The notes: generated by a model not told the origin, from the letters alone. Shown: positions 22,796-30,795, counted from the stretch's first letter. The stretch: DNA of 33,858 bases from Clostridiaceae bacterium (GCA_910575585.1 CAJTGF010000059.1:1-33858); one strand, 5' to 3'. Numbers and translations: made by a program.

Positions 22796-24796
22796 TTACC
22801 AGTCCTTAACCACGGTCTTGATCAGGTCTGCTGCCCGGTCAGCCAGGTCGTTTGGCCGGAGGATGCTGATAAAATGATCCGCTCCATACATCTGGGTGAA
22901 TGTTCCCGTATTGCCTGCGTCCACGGCGATCCCGAACACCTCGGCCCCAGAGGCCCTGGCACCCTGGATGGCGGCCGTGTTTTCGCGTATCCCGTCCTCT
23001 CCGGTGAAATAATGGGAAGGGAGCCCGTCAGATATCACGCACATGAGCTTATGTTTCTCCGTCCGCTTCCGTAAAACCTCTGTTGCGTACCGGATGCTGT
23101 AGGAATCTAAGTTGTTCCCGTCCGGCCTCGCCGAAAGTATGCTCATGCGCTCTTCCGTGGTATTCTTCCACCGTACGAAATGCGTCTGGTATGCGTCGAA
23201 CCCATGGATATGCTGGAATCCCATGCAGTAGACGGGGATCTTCAGGACCGCAAAGGCTTCGCAAAGGACTGTTGCCGCAAGCTTCGCCTGCAGTTCCTTG
23301 GCACCCCGCATGGAGCCTGATAAGTCAAGTAACAGCATCAGGCACATGTCAGCCTTGTCCCCCGGCAGGATCCTCCGTTCGAACATCCTGGTGGTAGTCC
23401 TCCCGGATGCGGCCCGCTTCATGCTGATCCTGCCACGCTGGGTATACATCTTCCCTCCCCGGTCATCCATGAAGATCTTTTTTAACTGGGTGACCAAAGG
23501 GGCGGTGATCCATGCCGCTGCATTCAGTATGTCTGCGCCGCCGTCCGGTATGTCGTCCGCGGAGGGGATTATGTTTTTTTCTTTGATGCCGGAAAACTGC
23601 CTATGCTGGCTCCAGACTACCGCTGAATAAGACTCGGGTTTTTCCGTGCCGTCATCTGGCTTATCCCCGGCTCCCCCTGTCAGGAGGTAACGCTCCATGG
23701 CCTCGGCAAACTTCTCTGCGATATGCGGGTCGTATGCGAACACCGGCCCGTCATCCGTATCGTCGGTATCATTGGTGTCATCGGCATCAGCACCGCCTGG
23801 ACTGTCAGGATTTTGCTCCAAAAAAACCTTATCCGCAGAAAAATCCCTGTTTTGCCCGCCATTTTTGCGGATAACCCTTTTTCCTCCATTTTCTTCTTCC
23901 CCGCCCGGCATAAGTCCGGCATCCCTCATGAGCGCTTCGTCCTCTTTTAAGGACTGCGCCTCCATTTCCTTTTTGCGCCGCCCGTTCCTGGCGTCCTCCG
24001 CCTTCTGCGGAGTTTTCCCCTTCCCGGAACCGACGGTCCTGTTTTTGGCATAACGCCCTGCCACTTCCTCAAAACGCTTCTTGATCTTGCCGGATGACTG
24101 TCCGGCCCATAGGGCCTTGGCTTCCTGGTATACCTGCAGGGAAAGCCTGACCCGTTCCGCCCCATCGGGTTCATTGATAGCCCGGTAAATGATGGGGGCG
24201 GTCCTGTTGAAATACTCGCGGGCGGTGTCGGAGGAGAAGCCTCCTTTGACAATCCCCCGGTCGCCGAACTGGATCAGCGCTTCCAGGTATTCCTCCAGGG
24301 CCTGCCCATGGTTCTGCGGCCCGGAGACCGGCTGCGCTTCTTCATAGATCTTTTCGATTGTGAAATGCAGGGCGTCCAGGGCAAAGCCCCCGACCACCTG
24401 GCCGGCGAAATTCTCGATGGCCGGGTCTTCGATCAGGTTGAATATCCTTGCGAACATTTCCTGCTCAAACGGGTTGGCGATCGTTTCTGCTGTTGCGTTA
24501 AAAGTATCAAAGTCCGTAAACACTTGGTGGAGAGCTTCATGTACGTTCACGCCGAAACGGAACACCGCAGCCTCCTCCCTGGTGAACCGCCTGTAATAAT
24601 CATGCTCCCTTGCGACATGGATCACGGAGCCTTTGGACGTATAGCCAAGCTCCCCTATCTCCCAGAGGGAGACATCCATGACCAGGATGCGCCTCCCGGC
24701 AAGGAAAGTGTCCAAGGTCTCCATGGACCGCTTTTCGGCGTTCCATTCTTCTTCCGTAAGGGGGCGGTTCCTTTTCGGTTTCTTTGTGTCATTCAT
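22796..24796 (-). CDS. VWA (CobT-like) protein with an HExxH metallopeptidase-like motif
   Basis: The protein has 666 residues. The ATG is preceded by GGAAGGAAC at a long spacing. The N-terminal region carries HEALH (86-90), followed by FNLIEDPAIE (119-128), an HExxH plus downstream acidic motif seen in a class of VWA proteins with putative zinc-dependent domains. A disordered acidic linker (about 265-370) follows. The C-terminal VWA domain has an intact metal-binding MIDAS: DLSGS (491-495) and Asp590 in ISDG. It pairs with the MoxR-type ATPase encoded just upstream. Such pairs act as ATP-driven chaperones that remodel or insert metals into a partner, as CobS/CobT and NorQ/NorD do. The target here is unknown. 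The coding sequence contains two inverted TTATCCGCA 9-mers. Confidence 0.85.
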   Translation of the reverse strand: MNDTKKPKRNRPLTEEEWNAEKRSMETLDTFLAGRRILVMDVSLWEIGELGYTSKGSVIHVAREHDYYRRFTREEAAVFRFGVNVHEALHQVFTDFDTFNATAETIANPFEQEMFARIFNLIEDPAIENFAGQVVGGFALDALHFTIEKIYEEAQPVSGPQNHGQALEEYLEALIQFGDRGIVKGGFSSDTAREYFNRTAPIIYRAINEPDGAERVRLSLQVYQEAKALWAGQSSGKIKKRFEEVAGRYAKNRTVGSGKGKTPQKAEDARNGRRKKEMEAQSLKEDEALMRDAGLMPGGEEENGGKRVIRKNGGQNRDFSADKVFLEQNPDSPGGADADDTNDTDDTDDGPVFAYDPHIAEKFAEAMERYLLTGGAGDKPDDGTEKPESYSAVVWSQHRQFSGIKEKNIIPSADDIPDGGADILNAAAWITAPLVTQLKKIFMDDRGGKMYTQRGRISMKRAASGRTTTRMFERRILPGDKADMCLMLLLDLSGSMRGAKELQAKLAATVLCEAFAVLKIPVYCMGFQHIHGFDAYQTHFVRWKNTTEERMSILSARPDGNNLDSYSIRYATEVLRKRTEKHKLMCVISDGLPSHYFTGEDGIRENTAAIQGARASGAEVFGIAVDAGNTGTFTQMYGADHFISILRPNDLADRAADLIKTVVKDW
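23829..23875. repeat. Inverted pair of TTATCCGCA 9-mers inside the VWA gene
   Basis: TTATCCGCAGAAAAA (23829-23843) faces TTTTTGCGGATAAC (23862-23875), with 18 bases between. They lie in the codons of the disordered linker, where sequence constraint is low. Each arm matches the intergenic version of the motif, including the A/T run. Confidence 0.5.
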
Positions 24797-24818
24797 CTTT
24801 TTTTTCGTTCCTTCCTTT

Positions 24819-26486
24819 TTAGTGTTTTTTCGGTTTGAAATCCGGGAGGTTCGCGATCACGTTCTTGCTGATATTGTCAGCGGCCTGCGGATCCACGATC
24901 CCGACAGCGCCTACGACCGTATCGATCAGGGCCGTTTTCGCATCTTCCCCTTCGCTCATGTTCTCCAGTGCCCCGAGGCATGCCCGGGTGCTTAAGTTCA
25001 TGGCGTATTCCGCAGTCGCCCGGTTTGATGTCAGGAGGTTCATGACCTTCACATAGGCGTTATGGACATAGGCGGCCGCATCCCGGTCATACCCGTAATT
25101 GGTCAGGAACCGGATGAAGTCTTCCGGGGACGGGTCAGCAATCCGGTATTTCTGCTTGAAGCGGCTGGCAAACGACTGGTTCAGCCACATGGTGCCTTCC
25201 GTCCCGACATTCATGGTTGATATGATGACCGTGAACGGGTTCCGGTTCACCTTCAGGTACCCGTCCTTCATGATGAAGAAGGGGTATTCGATGGCATTGT
25301 TGAGCGCCCCGGTGACCACGTTCTGGTCTGCGCAGTTAATCTCCTCTAAGAGCAGGATTCCGCCCTTTTCGTAGCCTTCCAGGAAGTCTGTCTCTGTAAA
25401 GACGAGCTTCCCGGCAACGATCTTGTTCTTGCCTTCCACTTCGTCTGATTCTGTGTACTTATCAAACTTGACCTCGTATAACGGCATCCCGGTCGCGGCA
25501 GACAGCGCATGCGCCAGCACGGTCTTCCCGGTCCCGGGGTTCCCGTACAAGAGCACGTTCACGACGTCCCGGCGTATCAGTTCCGGTTCCGTCAGCCCGC
25601 ATTCGTACTGCATGGTCATGTTCTGGCCGATGCGCAGGTCAAGCTTGTTCATCAGGCGGAAAAACTCCGGGATCGGGACAAAGGTATCCAGAAATTCCGG
25701 CGGGATGACCCGCTTCTTCTGCTCCTCGCCCCATTCATGCCTGATGATATGCTCCCCGTTCCGGTAACCGGAAATATCTGGCCCTGCTGCCTCCTTCTTC
25801 GTGTCCTTTGGCTTTTTGAGTGCTTGTTTAGATTCCTCCTCCACCCTTATCGGGCTTTCCAGGAACGGAAATTCCTCATAATACCCGCAGGATACCGCCT
25901 GCTTCATCTCTTCCACAACGAGGTCGTCTGAGATCTCTGCTTCCTTCTGGCAGCCCATCAGGAATTCATAAAGGACCGTGTCGCAGAACTGGTACACCGT
26001 ACCAATCTTTCCCTGACCCACGAAATCCGTGTACAGCCTCATGCAGTTCGCGTTGGCCTGCGTGGCAAGGACTGCAGCCGGTATGAGCATGGCAGCCGGA
26101 TCCATTGGCATCTTCGTATAGGAAAGGCGGATCACCTGTCCTTGGCCCATGTGGGCTCTGCATGTGACAATGTTTCCTTTCGGGTGCTTGAACACCATGA
26201 AGACGTCATCCGATGCCCTGACGGCTTTCAGTGTCTTGTCATGTACGCACTGCAGCATGAACGCCGCCATGCTGAGCCTTGTCGTTTTTGGTATAGGGGT
26301 TGTGTGCGCCGAAGCGTCCGCATTGATATGTCCGGCGCTCATCGGGTACTTTCTGGTGATATGCCCGATCTTGGCTTCCTGGCCGTAGATAGCAGCAAGG
26401 AATGGGACGGTGGATATCTTGTCATCCGTGACCATGCCTTCCTGGATATTAGCTAATGCGGACAGGTTTTGTTTTACTGTAGCCAT
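24819..26486 (-). CDS. MoxR/CobS-type AAA+ ATPase
   Basis: The protein has 555 residues. The ATG at 26486 follows AAAGGAG. The AAA+ module lies in the C-terminal half: Walker A GNPGTGKT (315-322), Walker B ILLLEEINCAD (377-387), sensor-1 Asn426 in ISTMN and a likely arginine finger, Arg442, in SFASRFKQKY. The insertion at about 345-365 fits the MoxR/CobS/midasin group. Residues 1-300 form a large N-terminal region of unknown fold, longer than usual MoxR (about 330 residues in total). The ATPase is the first gene of the operon and is followed after 22 bases by the VWA gene. Together they should form a hexameric ring with a VWA partner that remodels proteins. The Glu-Glu in Walker B replaces the usual Asp-Glu. 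Confidence 0.9.
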   Translation of the reverse strand: MATVKQNLSALANIQEGMVTDDKISTVPFLAAIYGQEAKIGHITRKYPMSAGHINADASAHTTPIPKTTRLSMAAFMLQCVHDKTLKAVRASDDVFMVFKHPKGNIVTCRAHMGQGQVIRLSYTKMPMDPAAMLIPAAVLATQANANCMRLYTDFVGQGKIGTVYQFCDTVLYEFLMGCQKEAEISDDLVVEEMKQAVSCGYYEEFPFLESPIRVEEESKQALKKPKDTKKEAAGPDISGYRNGEHIIRHEWGEEQKKRVIPPEFLDTFVPIPEFFRLMNKLDLRIGQNMTMQYECGLTEPELIRRDVVNVLLYGNPGTGKTVLAHALSAATGMPLYEVKFDKYTESDEVEGKNKIVAGKLVFTETDFLEGYEKGGILLLEEINCADQNVVTGALNNAIEYPFFIMKDGYLKVNRNPFTVIISTMNVGTEGTMWLNQSFASRFKQKYRIADPSPEDFIRFLTNYGYDRDAAAYVHNAYVKVMNLLTSNRATAEYAMNLSTRACLGALENMSEGEDAKTALIDTVVGAVGIVDPQAADNISKNVIANLPDFKPKKH

Positions 26487-26544
26487 TTCTTTTCTCCTTT
26501 CCCTAAGCCGGGTATCCAGCTTTTCCTTATGTCTGTTCGCTTAA

Positions 26545-26551
26545 AGTATGG
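26545..26551 (-). promoter_or_regulatory. CCATACT promoter motif, MoxR/VWA operon
   Basis: The minus strand reads TGTACCCATACTTTAAGCG, followed by AACA. It lies 59 bases before the start at 26486. Confidence 0.65.
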
Positions 26552-26607
26552 GTACACTGGCAAGGTCGGAGCCGACGGATTTATCCCTGCCTCCCTGTCC
26601 AGGACAC

Positions 26608-26647
26608 CAAAAAACACGCATGCCCTGTTTCGTCCGGCGCATGCGTG
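26608..26647 (-). terminator. Rho-independent terminator of the wall-binding protein gene
   Basis: CACGCATGC pairs perfectly with GCATGCGTG around a 15-base loop, followed by a T run on the minus strand, about 25 bases beyond the stop at 26672. Confidence 0.9.
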
Positions 26648-26671
26648 CTGTATGCCTTATCCTTGCTGTCT

Positions 26672-27817
26672 TTAATTTTTTTTGCTGGTGACCCCCGGGC
26701 CGAAGTTGGCGTAATAGTCATCATCCTTTTCGGCCTCATCCTCCTGCTCCATGTATTCGCTGCTCATCTTCCCTGTCAGGATGCCGTCAGCCCCGGCTTT
26801 CCTTCCATCCGGTACGGCCTGGTTCACGGCCATCTTCCCGTCTGCTGTCATATAATAGCTGTCATTGCCCCAGCGGATCACCTTGTCCGTCACCATGTAA
26901 CCGTCCGAGCCGAAGAAATACCAGTCCCCGTTCAGCTCCGTCCAGTCGTACTGCAGGTAGGAGCCGTCTTCGTTCTGGTACCACCAGCCGGTATCGTCCT
27001 GTCTCCAGCCGACGTTCTTATGGATCACTTCCACGGTGCCGGGGCCGCCGCCTTCCGCGCCATCCAGTTTCCTGGTCTCGGTCTCCACGCCGTATGCGTC
27101 AGAATAGGCGTCTGCCATCTCCTTGGTGACGCTAAACGCCCCGGCCTCCGCCTGCTCGCCCCGGTACCCGCTCCGGGAAAGCGGGGAGACCTTTAAGGAA
27201 TAAGACCCTTCCTTGGTCATGAGCGGCTTAAAGTCATAGGTCGTCCCGCCTGTGTAGTAGATCTTGCTGCTCCCATTGCGCGAAAGGACGAGCCTATACC
27301 TGACTGCGTTATAAGCTGGATCCCAGGACGCCGTCCCGTCACTATGCCAGGCCGCCGCCTCCACGGGGCTGCAGACATCTTCCAGCTGGGTGAGCTGGAA
27401 TGTCAGGCGGAGCGTCGTGCCGTTATCGAGGCGTGAGGCTTTTACATATTTTGCGCCGGCCCCATTCAGTTTTACCTGGTCTGCTTTTGTCAGGTAGAAA
27501 GCATACCCGTCTTCTGCGGTAAACTCGATGATGTAGTTCTCTTCCGCTGCACTCTTTGTCTTCTTTGCGCTGCTGCCATCATCGTCATCATCATCCGCGA
27601 ACTCTGACTCTAAGTCAGCCGTCCCGCAGGAATAATGGGCGGATGACGGGACTTCCGCCTCGATCTCAGGATATCCGTATTCGTCATATCCCTCGATCTT
27701 GAAATCCACGGATACCCGGCTGATCTTTTCCGCTGCCAGGGCACTGCCCGGCGTCATGGCCGATGCGCCTGCTGCCGCAAGCATGGCGGCCATCAATGCT
27801 GTTACTTTACGTTTCAT
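26672..27817 (-). CDS. Secreted protein with cell-wall (choline-type) binding repeats
   Basis: The protein has 381 residues if started at the ATG at 27817. The GGAGG site lies 19 bases before that ATG but only seven before an in-frame CTG at 27829, and an ATG at 27856 is also in frame, so the true start is uncertain. All versions share a signal peptide (MKRKVTALMAAMLAAAG, cleavage near ALA). The ectodomain has a charged Asp run, beta-rich regions (about 85-230), and then two or three aromatic repeats (GWWYQNEDGSYLQYDW, then GDWYFFGSDGYMVTDK) typical of CW_binding_1 modules, which attach to wall teichoic or lipoteichoic acids. The C-terminus is acidic. It has no catalytic domain that I recognise. 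It may be a surface factor that acts in mating contact or adhesion. It has its own promoter motif and terminator. Confidence 0.7.
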   Translation of the reverse strand: MKRKVTALMAAMLAAAGASAMTPGSALAAEKISRVSVDFKIEGYDEYGYPEIEAEVPSSAHYSCGTADLESEFADDDDDDGSSAKKTKSAAEENYIIEFTAEDGYAFYLTKADQVKLNGAGAKYVKASRLDNGTTLRLTFQLTQLEDVCSPVEAAAWHSDGTASWDPAYNAVRYRLVLSRNGSSKIYYTGGTTYDFKPLMTKEGSYSLKVSPLSRSGYRGEQAEAGAFSVTKEMADAYSDAYGVETETRKLDGAEGGGPGTVEVIHKNVGWRQDDTGWWYQNEDGSYLQYDWTELNGDWYFFGSDGYMVTDKVIRWGNDSYYMTADGKMAVNQAVPDGRKAGADGILTGKMSSEYMEQEDEAEKDDDYYANFGPGVTSKKN

Positions 27818-27872
27818 GTTTTTGTCCAGGGGAGTTCCTCCCCCTCCTCCTTTCATGGATTATCCTGGTCTA

Positions 27873-27879
27873 AGTATGG
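27873..27879 (-). promoter_or_regulatory. CCATACT promoter motif, wall-binding protein gene
   Basis: The minus strand reads ACATCCCCCATACTTAGACC. If CATACT is a -10 box, transcription would start about 10 bases before the ATG at 27856, which argues for the later start codons. Confidence 0.6.
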
Positions 27880-27962
27880 GGGATGTGTCAGGAAACCTGC
27901 GCTGTTTTCCGGATCCATATGCAGATGAAAAAATTATTTCTGGAAATTTTGAGTTTATTGCC

Positions 27963-27968
27963 TATAAT
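27963..27968 (+). promoter_or_regulatory. Possible -10 box (TATAAT) for the plus-strand gene at 28078
   Basis: The plus strand reads TTGCCTATAATATGC. It lies about 110 bases before the start codon and has only a weak -35 region. It is unlike the CCATACT class, so this gene may use the host housekeeping sigma factor. The leader downstream contains GC-rich segments (about 27978-28050) with no clear structure. Confidence 0.4.
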
Positions 27969-28077
27969 ATGCACAGATAAAAAAGACGCAGCGGGGAGAA
28001 CCGCCCAGACGAAAAAATAAGACGCTTGTGGCGGGCAGGGGCCGCACACAAAGAACAGCAATAGGAGGATAAAAGAG

Positions 28078-28755
28078 ATGACAGACAATACAACAAACGT
28101 AAGACGGGATCAAAATGGATTTACCTTTATGGACCTGGACAGGATGGGGAACCTGATGGAGCAGCTTGGGCGGTGCGATGGGAAAAGCCGCACATACTTA
28201 TACGACCTGCTGCCGGAAAACAGCAGCCCGATGGCCGATATCCCGGTCCGCTCGGCGGTCAACGCTTCCGAGCATTACGGCGGGATGCGTATGGACGGGG
28301 TCCGTGGCAGCGGCGACGTCGTGTGCCGCACGGAGAATATGCCGTGCGTCTATAATGAGATCCTGATGAACCAGGTAACGCATATCGAGGACATCCTGCG
28401 CTACGCGGCGGTGGATACCTCGAAAATCACGGTGCTGTACAACAGTTACCTGATCAACCGTTTCCTCGACCTTTATGACCAGCCGATCCCGCTCGACCGG
28501 AACCATGCGATCGGCGACCTGAATATCCCGGAGGCAGGGTGTGATTACAGGCGGACGGACATGGCGAAGTTCGAATACCTTGGCCGTGATTCCGTATGGG
28601 CCAGGGGGCCGGAATACGCCAAACTGGAATGGGAGAATGAATTTAAGAGGAAGAAAAACGAGGAGCTTGCTGCCATGGCTGAAAAGCGGAGGGCGGAATC
28701 CAACAGGCGGCACACCATGCGCAAGGCCGTAGGAAAGGAAGGTGTAAGGGCATAA
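28078..28755 (+). CDS. Unknown 225-residue protein, opposite strand to most genes
   Basis: The ATG at 28078 follows AGGAGG with nine bases between, so the start is well supported. The protein is soluble, without a signal peptide or membrane helix. Notable stretches are DLDRMGNLMEQLGRCDGKS near residue 20, a helical middle (NEILMNQVTHIEDILRYAA) and a charged C-terminus (EFKRKKNEELAAMAEKRR) that is probably a helix. No family was recognised. It lies between the divergent wall-binding gene and the sigma-factor gene, ahead of a plus-strand terminator. Its promoter looks housekeeping-like, so it may be expressed before the CCATACT genes and could be regulatory. That is speculation from layout. Confidence 0.7.
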   Translation: MTDNTTNVRRDQNGFTFMDLDRMGNLMEQLGRCDGKSRTYLYDLLPENSSPMADIPVRSAVNASEHYGGMRMDGVRGSGDVVCRTENMPCVYNEILMNQVTHIEDILRYAAVDTSKITVLYNSYLINRFLDLYDQPIPLDRNHAIGDLNIPEAGCDYRRTDMAKFEYLGRDSVWARGPEYAKLEWENEFKRKKNEELAAMAEKRRAESNRRHTMRKAVGKEGVRA

Positions 28756-28796
28756 GAAAGTATAGGGGGCAGGGGACTCCTGCAAGAAGCAAAAGA

Positions 28797-28825
28797 AGAC
28801 GGACATCTGGGTTCGTCTCTTTTTG
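28797..28825 (+). terminator. Rho-independent terminator of the 28078-28755 gene
   Basis: AGACGGAC pairs with GTTCGTCT (one G-U pair), followed by CTTTTT on the plus strand, about 42 bases after the stop. Confidence 0.75.
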
Positions 28826-28905
28826 TGTGCCACGCCATACAGCCATGCCATGCCTGTTTCTGCCTCTGCCATGATTTTTCGGTATTTTTTCACATGCCCA
28901 TGTTT

Positions 28906-28912
28906 CCATACT
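28906..28912 (+). promoter_or_regulatory. CCATACT promoter motif, sigma-factor gene
   Basis: The plus strand reads TGTTTCCATACTCTCAATG. It is the only plus-strand copy found ahead of a gene and lies 47 bases before the start codon at 28959, suggesting that the sigma factor drives its own gene. Confidence 0.65.
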
Positions 28913-28958
28913 CTCAATGTCAAAGATCTATAGCAAGAAATCGAGAGGAGGATGCATA

Positions 28959-29867
28959 ATGGCAAGATGTAGTACACAAAAAGTAACAGAAACAGCGAAA
29001 TCGCATGGCGTGGCAAGGCCAGGGTCTTCCTGCATGCCAAGGAGTTCAAAGGAGGAGGCCAACAGGCTCTCTGTCGACGCCATCATGGACCAGTACCCGG
29101 TCCTGTCCGCTGCGGAGGAAAAGGAATTGGTCAGCCAGAAAGGTACCAGCCAGTGGCCCCAGGCCAAGGAGCAGCTGATGCTCCATAACCTGCGGCTGGT
29201 CGCTTCCATAGCAAGGAAGTATAACTGGATGGATGAGTACAGCTTTGATGACATCGTGTCACATGGTGTTATCGGGCTGATGTTAGCCATAGACCGTTTC
29301 GACCCGCGGGAGGGCACGAAGCTCGCTACGTATGCGACCTACTGGATACTCCAGGAGATCCGGGACAACCTCCTGTATAAGAGAGGGCCGGTCAAGAGGC
29401 CCGCTTATCTGGAGAAAATGGCCGCAAAGCTGAAGCGGTGTTGTTCCGAACTGGCCCAGGATGGGGACTCCAGCCCGTCAGACCAGCTGCTATCCCAGCG
29501 GACCGGCATCCCGGAACGCAAAGTCCGCGAGATCATGGACATCTACGGCAAAAACGCCATATCCATGAATGCGGACATCGGCGGTGGGGGGGATACGCAG
29601 GTCGGCGATATGATCCCTTCCAATGTCAATGTGGAAGACGAAGCAGTCAGGAAAATCACCCTGATGGATATCGCGGAAGCCGTCAAAAAGCTGAAGCCCA
29701 TAGAGCAGCAGGTGATCATGATGCGGTTCGGCTTCGTGGGCGGATCCCCGATGACGCTGGAACAGTGCGCAGAAGAGACTGGGTATTCGATTGAAGGCTG
29801 CCGCCAGGTACAGGAAACGGCCATCCGCAAACTACAGGCGGATTACAGGGAGACAAAGAAACATTAA
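28959..29867 (+). CDS. Sigma-70 family RNA polymerase sigma factor
   Basis: The protein has 302 residues. The ATG at 28959 follows GAGGAGG; an in-frame ATG at 28917 overlaps the promoter. Region 1.2-like (37-60) is followed by region 2 (68-150), with core-binding LMLHNLRLVASIARKY and the -10-reading helix ATYATYWILQEIRDNL. Region 3 (about 150-220) and region 4 (235-297) follow; the latter's helix-turn-helix TLEQCAEETGYSIEGCRQVQ includes an altered recognition helix. Gln132 matches Gln437 of E. coli sigma-70, but Arg135 stands where sigma-70 has Thr440, a residue that contacts the first base of the -10 box. Sporulation sigma-G, from memory, has Arg there and reads CATACTA. All regions are present, so it should direct RNA polymerase to a distinct promoter class, proposed here to be CCATACT. 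Confidence 0.9.
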   Translation: MARCSTQKVTETAKSHGVARPGSSCMPRSSKEEANRLSVDAIMDQYPVLSAAEEKELVSQKGTSQWPQAKEQLMLHNLRLVASIARKYNWMDEYSFDDIVSHGVIGLMLAIDRFDPREGTKLATYATYWILQEIRDNLLYKRGPVKRPAYLEKMAAKLKRCCSELAQDGDSSPSDQLLSQRTGIPERKVREIMDIYGKNAISMNADIGGGGDTQVGDMIPSNVNVEDEAVRKITLMDIAEAVKKLKPIEQQVIMMRFGFVGGSPMTLEQCAEETGYSIEGCRQVQETAIRKLQADYRETKKH

Positions 29868-29884
29868 AGCCAGCGACTGCATGG

Positions 29885-29922
29885 AAAAAGCTGCCCGGGA
29901 CGATCCGACGGCAGCTTTTTTG
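29885..29922 (+). terminator. Rho-independent terminator of the sigma-factor gene
   Basis: AAAAAGCTGC pairs with GCAGCTTTTT around a 16-base loop and is followed by T. The symmetric A and T runs could also terminate minus-strand transcription. Confidence 0.9.
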
Positions 29923-30024
29923 CTGTCCGCAAAACGGGAATGATATCCCGCCAGGGTGCTGTATAATTTTTGCAGGAAAGATACGGCAAGCAGTGTAAAA
30001 AATGGGGAGGTTGCGGCCCTCCGC

Positions 30025-30174
30025 ATGGGGGATACGGTAACGGTCAGGCATTTGTGCCATATGGGTGCCCAGTGCCAGTTGCAGCCAGGGGATACCATCC
30101 GTGTCCAGGATGGTAGTGGCACGGGGAAAGCGCAGGTTCTTGGTAGGGCTGCCGGCCTGCTGCGGATGTTCTGA
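30025..30174 (+). CDS. Possible small protein between two terminators
   Basis: An ATG at 30025 opens 49 codons (MGDTVTVRHLCHMGAQC at the start, GDTIRVQDGSG in the middle). GGAGG lies 13 bases upstream, rather far, and a TATAAT at 29962-29967 could be its -10 box. The two GDT(V/I)xV phrases look like short beta hairpins. The surrounding 360 bases (29868-30227) hold nothing else except the two terminators and a CGGGA/TCCCG palindrome (about 29936-29951). It may equally be non-coding. Confidence 0.25.
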   Translation: MGDTVTVRHLCHMGAQCQLQPGDTIRVQDGSGTGKAQVLGRAAGLLRMF

Positions 30175-30185
30175 CATCCAGGACA

Positions 30186-30219
30186 CAAAAAAACGGCATG
30201 TACACGCACGCCGTTTTTG
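30186..30219 (-). terminator. Bidirectional terminator of the ssb gene
   Basis: AAAAACGGC pairs with GCCGTTTTT. A runs on one side and T runs on the other would stop transcription from both strands. It lies nine bases beyond the ssb stop at 30228. Confidence 0.9.
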
Positions 30220-30227
30220 TCAGACAT

Positions 30228-30677
30228 TTAGTTGAACGGGAGTCCATCCAGTTCATCCAGCCCGTCCGGGATATTCATGAACCCGTCACCGATTGGAGAT
30301 GGTGCCGGTGCAGCAGCTGTTCCGCCGCCATTGCCTCCGTTACCTGCATTCTTGCTGTCAGCAAACTCCTGTTCGTCCACGATGGCATCAGTTGTGTAAA
30401 CTTTCTGACCATCGCGGTTAGTGTAATTGCCTGTCTGTATCCGTCCGGATATAAGAACTCTCATGCCCTGGCGGAAATACTTCTCCGCAAACTCGCCCCT
30501 TTTATCAAAGGCGATACAGTTGATGAAATCAGCGGTCGGCTGTCCGTCGCTGTTGTTTTTACTTCCCCTGCGGTCCACCGCCAGCGTATATCTGGCAATA
30601 GCCATGGAACGCTCTCCCTGGGAGTATCTTACCTCTGGGTCTCTTGTAAGTCTTCCCATTAATATGACTTTGTTCAT
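30228..30677 (-). CDS. ssb: Single-stranded DNA-binding protein
   Basis: The protein has 149 residues. The ATG at 30677 follows TAGGAG. It is a standard bacterial SSB: it starts MNKVILMGRLTRDPEVRY and continues with FINCIAFDKRGEFAEKYFRQ and GMRVLISGRIQTGNYTNRDG, the OB fold that coats single-stranded DNA as a tetramer. A Gly/Asn/Ala/Pro-rich linker leads to the acidic tip ELDGLPFN, matching the DDxPF tail that recruits partner enzymes, here with one extra Asn after the Phe. It probably serves replication by the element's DnaE or protects single strands during transfer. It is monocistronic. Confidence 0.95.
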   Translation of the reverse strand: MNKVILMGRLTRDPEVRYSQGERSMAIARYTLAVDRRGSKNNSDGQPTADFINCIAFDKRGEFAEKYFRQGMRVLISGRIQTGNYTNRDGQKVYTTDAIVDEQEFADSKNAGNGGNGGGTAAAPAPSPIGDGFMNIPDGLDELDGLPFN

Positions 30678-30750
30678 TTTTTCTCCTACTATTGTTTTAT
30701 TTTTTGTCTGACACAGTACTCGGTTCCTTTTACTGTATCAAATCAATAAG

Positions 30751-30757
30751 AGTATGG
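30751..30757 (-). promoter_or_regulatory. CCATACT promoter motif, ssb
   Basis: The minus strand reads CCGTTTCCATACTCTTATTG, 74 bases before the ssb start. It belongs to the GTTTCCATACT subgroup shared with the sigma-factor and ATPase-operon promoters. Confidence 0.65.
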
Positions 30758-30769
30758 AAACGGCAGGCG

Positions 30770-30795
30770 CACAAAAAAGCCCGTTTTTCAAAAAC
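30770..30795 (-). terminator. Weak terminator candidate after the membrane-anchored exported protein gene
   Basis: The minus strand reads CTGTTTTTGAAAAACGGGCTTTTTTG. The stem is AT-rich and the T run good, so function is uncertain. No better candidate lies between 30757 and 30831. Confidence 0.4.

Noticed and set aside
21551-23074. A 507-codon open frame on the plus strand
   Set aside because: It is antisense to three supported minus-strand genes, has no ribosome site, and has the Ala/Cys/Pro-rich composition of a reverse-complement shadow.
28758-28766. CTATACTTT on the minus strand after the 28078 gene
   Set aside because: It would transcribe antisense into that gene, lacks the CC of the motif, and no minus-strand gene follows.
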